A DNA stretch of 64,000 nt from Hyalella azteca (taxonomy: Eukaryota; Arthropoda; Malacostraca; Amphipoda; Hyalellidae). The position numbers were made by a program, and so were the translations under genes. The stretch lies in NCBI RefSeq assembly GCF_000764305.2, contig NW_025932901.1, positions 1,022 to 65,021 on the forward strand, read 5' to 3'. The notes below the pieces were generated by a model, which did not search any database, had not been told where the DNA came from, and saw nothing but the letters and a program-made list of their open reading frames with translations. Shown in pieces: positions 60,126-64,000 of this stretch; position 1 is the first letter of the stretch; every line of letters starts with the position of its first letter.

Positions 60126-63100
60126 AGCTAAGTTGAAGAATACTGGAGCGGATTAATTCAATTTGTGATTGCATTTTCGATGGAAGCAGTGTTTTTAATT
60201 TAACGAGTGGGATGTATTTTATTTAGTTATAGAGCACCGAAGTTTGGCTTCTAAAACTCAAAGGGTGAAAGGTTCATTGGTTTCTAACGATTTGCCCATA
60301 TGTGCTTACTTAGACTTTATGCATTGAAAATAGTACATAAATGAAAATTCATTTAAAATTGAAATGAGTTTTAACATTCAGCGATATGTTCATGCGCATA
60401 ATCTCAGGCAACTCATCGAGCTCATTGCCGAATAACGCAGCCTACAAAGATTAAGTTATGATATTTAAGTTTTCATTTTCAGTAGATTGATTTCATCAGC
60501 CTATCTGGACGAACACTCGTGGACGTGTAATGAAATGGAACGTACATAATATTAAATAACTTCGGCAAAACAAAACTCGGTTCAGAAAATGCGTACATGC
60601 CAGCGATGTAGGAATAATAATTTATGTAATTTTTTCGGCGAATTTATAATCTTGCAAATTTCGGTCACCAACTCAAACAATGAATTTTCGTCCTCAATGT
60701 TGATGTGATACGTCACTATTTTTGGCAGTTTTGTTGATACTTTGTCATGCGTAAAGTCACTTAAACACGTATTTGATTTTTGTTTTAGTTTTGGCACCAA
60801 ATTTCAGAGATAAATATAAAGCAGGGCATACAAACATTTCAAGATTTACAAATTTCCTTAGACTTAAATTGAACTTTATAGGAGGATAATAATGATTTGT
60901 GGGTATGAATTCAAAAATTACATTAAAATTTGAAACTGAACAATTTTCTGCCGTCTAATTTGCGGCAAAATCAGAAATACTCTGAAAATTTATGTGGGAA
61001 ATTATAATTACGAACAGGAGAGTGGAGCAGCAAAAGAAAGCTCGTACAAGCAAGAAAGTTCCTCAGTTCAGTTTTTTGCGTAACAAAATTTATAGGTCTC
61101 AATTATGCACGTACTTATGCTCAAAAATAGACAGCGATGCAAAAAATAGTTTTTTCTGCACAAGTCTACGTTACAAAGTTAATTTTGACAAAACAGCTGC
61201 ACGGGATTTTAGAGTAAGGCTACAGTTTTTACTCAAGTTCAGTCTATTTATGACTCGTATGATCTCGTCTTTATTTCCTCTGCTGGTATGTTAATAATAG
61301 ATATGGATACATCACATCCGAGTCTCTCGCATGTTGCGATGTGATGACGCTTAGTCGTCTTTGACTGAACATCTAAACTTCAGGCGATCGTTTATCTGCG
61401 ACGTTCCGTTTACGCGATGGCAGACTGAAGGAAATCCAATAGGCTCACGGGTCTGACGAGCCGCAAGCAGCTTATGCCGTCAGAGACGCTGTAATGGCTG
61501 ACAACATCCACTCTTGAGCAATTTTGCCAAACGACGTCATGAATTTTGGCCGAACATTTCAGGGACTTCAATAAAGTGGAAAACGTTAAAGGCAGACCAA
61601 GTTCTCAGGGTTTCAGCGTGCAGTTAGAATAAAAAAAAAATCAAATTAGTTTGAGCGATGACTCGAAAAACTCATCGCCTTTGTTTGCACCATCGCTCAT
61701 AGGAAATTGTGATTTATCCTTTAATGTCTCTTCATTAAGATATATTCTGGCAATGAATAAAGTTTTTAGCGTAATCTGAAATTGAGCGGAAATTCATTAG
61801 CTGTGAGCATAACTTCTCTGATATCAAATATGGCAGTGGAAGAGTGAATGACTTACGCCACGTGCAAAGTTCAATTACACCAATATGAGCAATTCAACCT
61901 TGTTAAACGTTGTTCATGCTAAGAATGTTGTAATTCTCAATAATAATTTTTATATGGGATAGTTTCCATTTAAATTGCGACCCAGCCAGTTGCCCCAGCA
62001 AAAATTAGATTTTTTCTTAGTAAAACTCTGTTGTTGGAACTCATAGAAACCTAAATTTGAATAAACGAAACACACAAACACACAAAATCTAACGACCTTT
62101 TAATTAAACGAAAATATACGAGTATATTGAAGTGTGTGTGTTTAGTTCATCTGAACCTTCCATGCCGCCTTGTTCCGATCACACGTCGCACCTCATGGAA
62201 GTTGTGCGTGCCATTGCACGCCAAGCGAAAAAATGAATCATTCAGATTTTACATGGGCCTAAAGTCCGATCCACTGAACTTTATATCCATTCCAATCTAT
62301 CGGTAAATTATTGAAAAAATTGACTTAGGCACGTCATTCGTCATTAATAAATGATGAAAAGAGACGTAAAATGTTAGCATAAACATGACAGGCGAAGTAA
62401 TTTGTGAAAAAGTTTATTGACTCCTAGGATAAGCTTTGATTTATAATGAGCTCGTCGAAAGCGGTGGGAAGTTATTGGAAGAATCAGTCATCTTCGTAAA
62501 ATAATTTATATGCAAATTCAAGTGTGTCGTAGAGTTAAGTCATTAGGTATATGCTGTCGCTGGAGTTTAGAGCTTAATATCAAACGAACACAGCTACAAC
62601 TAAGCACAAACATGTAATTTCTTTTTAATTTCATTTGACTCCGTCTGCATTTTGCTTCGTACACCATGCATGATATTTCTGAATAACGTAACTGCTCTCA
62701 GATTAGATTACGAATTAATTCCAATTATTTCACAAATTACCATTCATTGAGAATTAATTTATTGCAAAGTTGGTGTAAGTTTTTGTACAAATACTGACAA
62801 CAAAACGCTACGATGTCGAATCTAGTAATTATTTGCAAATGCAAATGCAAATAGTTACTTTGTTCCCCTTTCAACTTTACCTGAACTTCATTCGAGAATA
62901 GCTGTGTCAATAGGTGAGTAATTCAATAAGATTTTTTTATATCACTCGGTTGGCATTAAATAAAAGCAGCAAGTGTTTAGAAAAGGCAAGAAATATATCG
63001 ACTGGTTTCTCACACATTTAATCAGGTATCATTAAGACTATGATTTCACCTGGCACATCGACATCTCTAGGAAAAGATTCATATATCAAATCTTTGACAC

Positions 63101-64000
63101 ACTTTACGCTATACTCCAAGTGTCGTGGAAAAACTTCTGTTACAGAATGCATTTTGGATTCATAGCTGCCAGTATGGAACTGTTTCGAGATACTCTTTAG
63201 TTTTATGTTTAATGGTAATTTATTAATGAGGACTGAATAAAATATTCTGTTTATTGATGGTGAATGCAGAGACATCGCGCAAGGCGCGCACAATAGACAA
63301 GGTGACTGGGCAAATATTGATTAAGAAAAATGAGTTTACAGATTGGAATTAATGCGTCGGAGATAATACCGTCTAGTAAGTGACACATAGCATTTATCTC
63401 ATAAATTTACAAATATATGTACATTAAAATAATACGCTGAAAAAGATAAATAAATTCTCTGGTAGATTTTTCTTATTATACGCTTTAGGAGTGCGTTCAA
63501 CACTAAGAAAGATAGGTCGTCCATTTTTTAGCATTAAATGCTTAATTAAATCAGTTGCCAAACTCTCGTACTAAGGGACCGCGAGAAAAAGCTCCTCGAG
63601 CTCATTTCATATTTACACGACAAATTTACACTAATTTTATAAAACAACAATGATACACCGACTGCATTCGCACACATACAGAAACGCTTATCAGATCAGT
63701 CTGCAAAAAAATAATGCTATCAAGTGTTAATTGGTGAAGTTCGCCAGATGTTGTTTTTTAATGCCAGTTCGTTTGTATAGAATGCATTTATTAAAAATTT
63801 TGATTTTCATTTGTTCAATGAGTCGAACGGTGTTTTTCGCTGGCGGTGATAGTATTACAGTATATAATAAATGATAATACGTATTACAATGCAGATATTG
63901 AGTAAAAATCTGTTAGCAGTGAATATGTTTGTTTAATTTTATCTATGCAGTCCTATTGATACCAACCACAGTGGAAAATATTGATCGACTCTCTGAAAAA
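60126..64000. other. Intergenic DNA to window end, no gene seen
   Basis: AT-rich; the open frames at 60992-61294 (plus) and 63018-63293 (minus) carry no motif or splice context that I can support. Confidence 0.4.

Noticed and set aside
1..64000. tRNA or rRNA genes
   Set aside because: I looked for the T-arm box GGTTCGAATC with a matching acceptor stem and found no convincing case; a tRNA search program would be needed to exclude weak ones.

Overview
This is an AT-rich eukaryotic window, almost certainly from a malacostracan crustacean (amphipod or another peracarid is my guess). It has GT-AG introns, AATAAA poly(A) signals, LINE remnants, and three neuropeptide genes of the crustacean hyperglycemic hormone (CHH) / moult-inhibiting hormone (MIH) superfamily. 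Coding exons are short GC-rich islands in AT-rich DNA. About 25 to 30 tandem-repeat arrays (minisatellites) are scattered through the window.

Layout. (1) 0.3-3.5 kb, minus strand: three exons of Integrator subunit 7 (IntS7). They sit in an order that cannot be the transcript order. Two 38-bp Nextera mate-pair junction adapters (1655-1692 and 3244-3281), each preceded by a single N, show that this part is a gap-filling chimera. (2) 4.6-9.7 kb: 5'-truncated LINE copies, two overlapping long hairpins and a possible non-autonomous DNA transposon. (3) 9.8-12.5 kb, plus: the last four exons of a GPI-anchored folate-receptor-family protein. (4) 12.5-16.7 kb: no gene seen. (5) 16.7-28.4 kb, plus: a tandem cluster of three CHH-superfamily genes (A, B, C), all type II (MIH/GIH-like), all with the family's phase-2 intron just after the fourth cysteine. 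A lone GC-rich exon lies on the minus strand at 17.8 kb. (6) 28.4-32.6 kb: no gene seen. (7) 32.9-43.2 kb, plus: a complete three-exon Mox/Meox (buttonless-type) homeobox gene whose homeobox exon is partly duplicated in tandem. (8) 43.3-64.0 kb: no recognisable gene; arrays, one 189-bp N gap and AT-rich DNA.

The most interesting pattern cuts across loci. At five exons (IntS7 exon a, folate-receptor exon 3, CHH-B exon 2, CHH-C exon 2, Meox exon 2) a tandem duplication spans the exon-intron junction, so the intron begins with extra copies of its own 5' splice site, from one extra copy up to about fifteen. A sixth array of GT-donor-like units starts at the presumed first exon of CHH-C, and a seventh abuts a 3' splice site in IntS7. 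In the CHH genes, use of any donor other than the first puts a stop codon directly after the fourth cysteine.

The genes here are not an operon. The neurohormone cluster is a tandem gene family; IntS7, the folate receptor and Meox are unrelated neighbours. All gene calls come from reading splice sites and protein motifs by eye; no database search was run.
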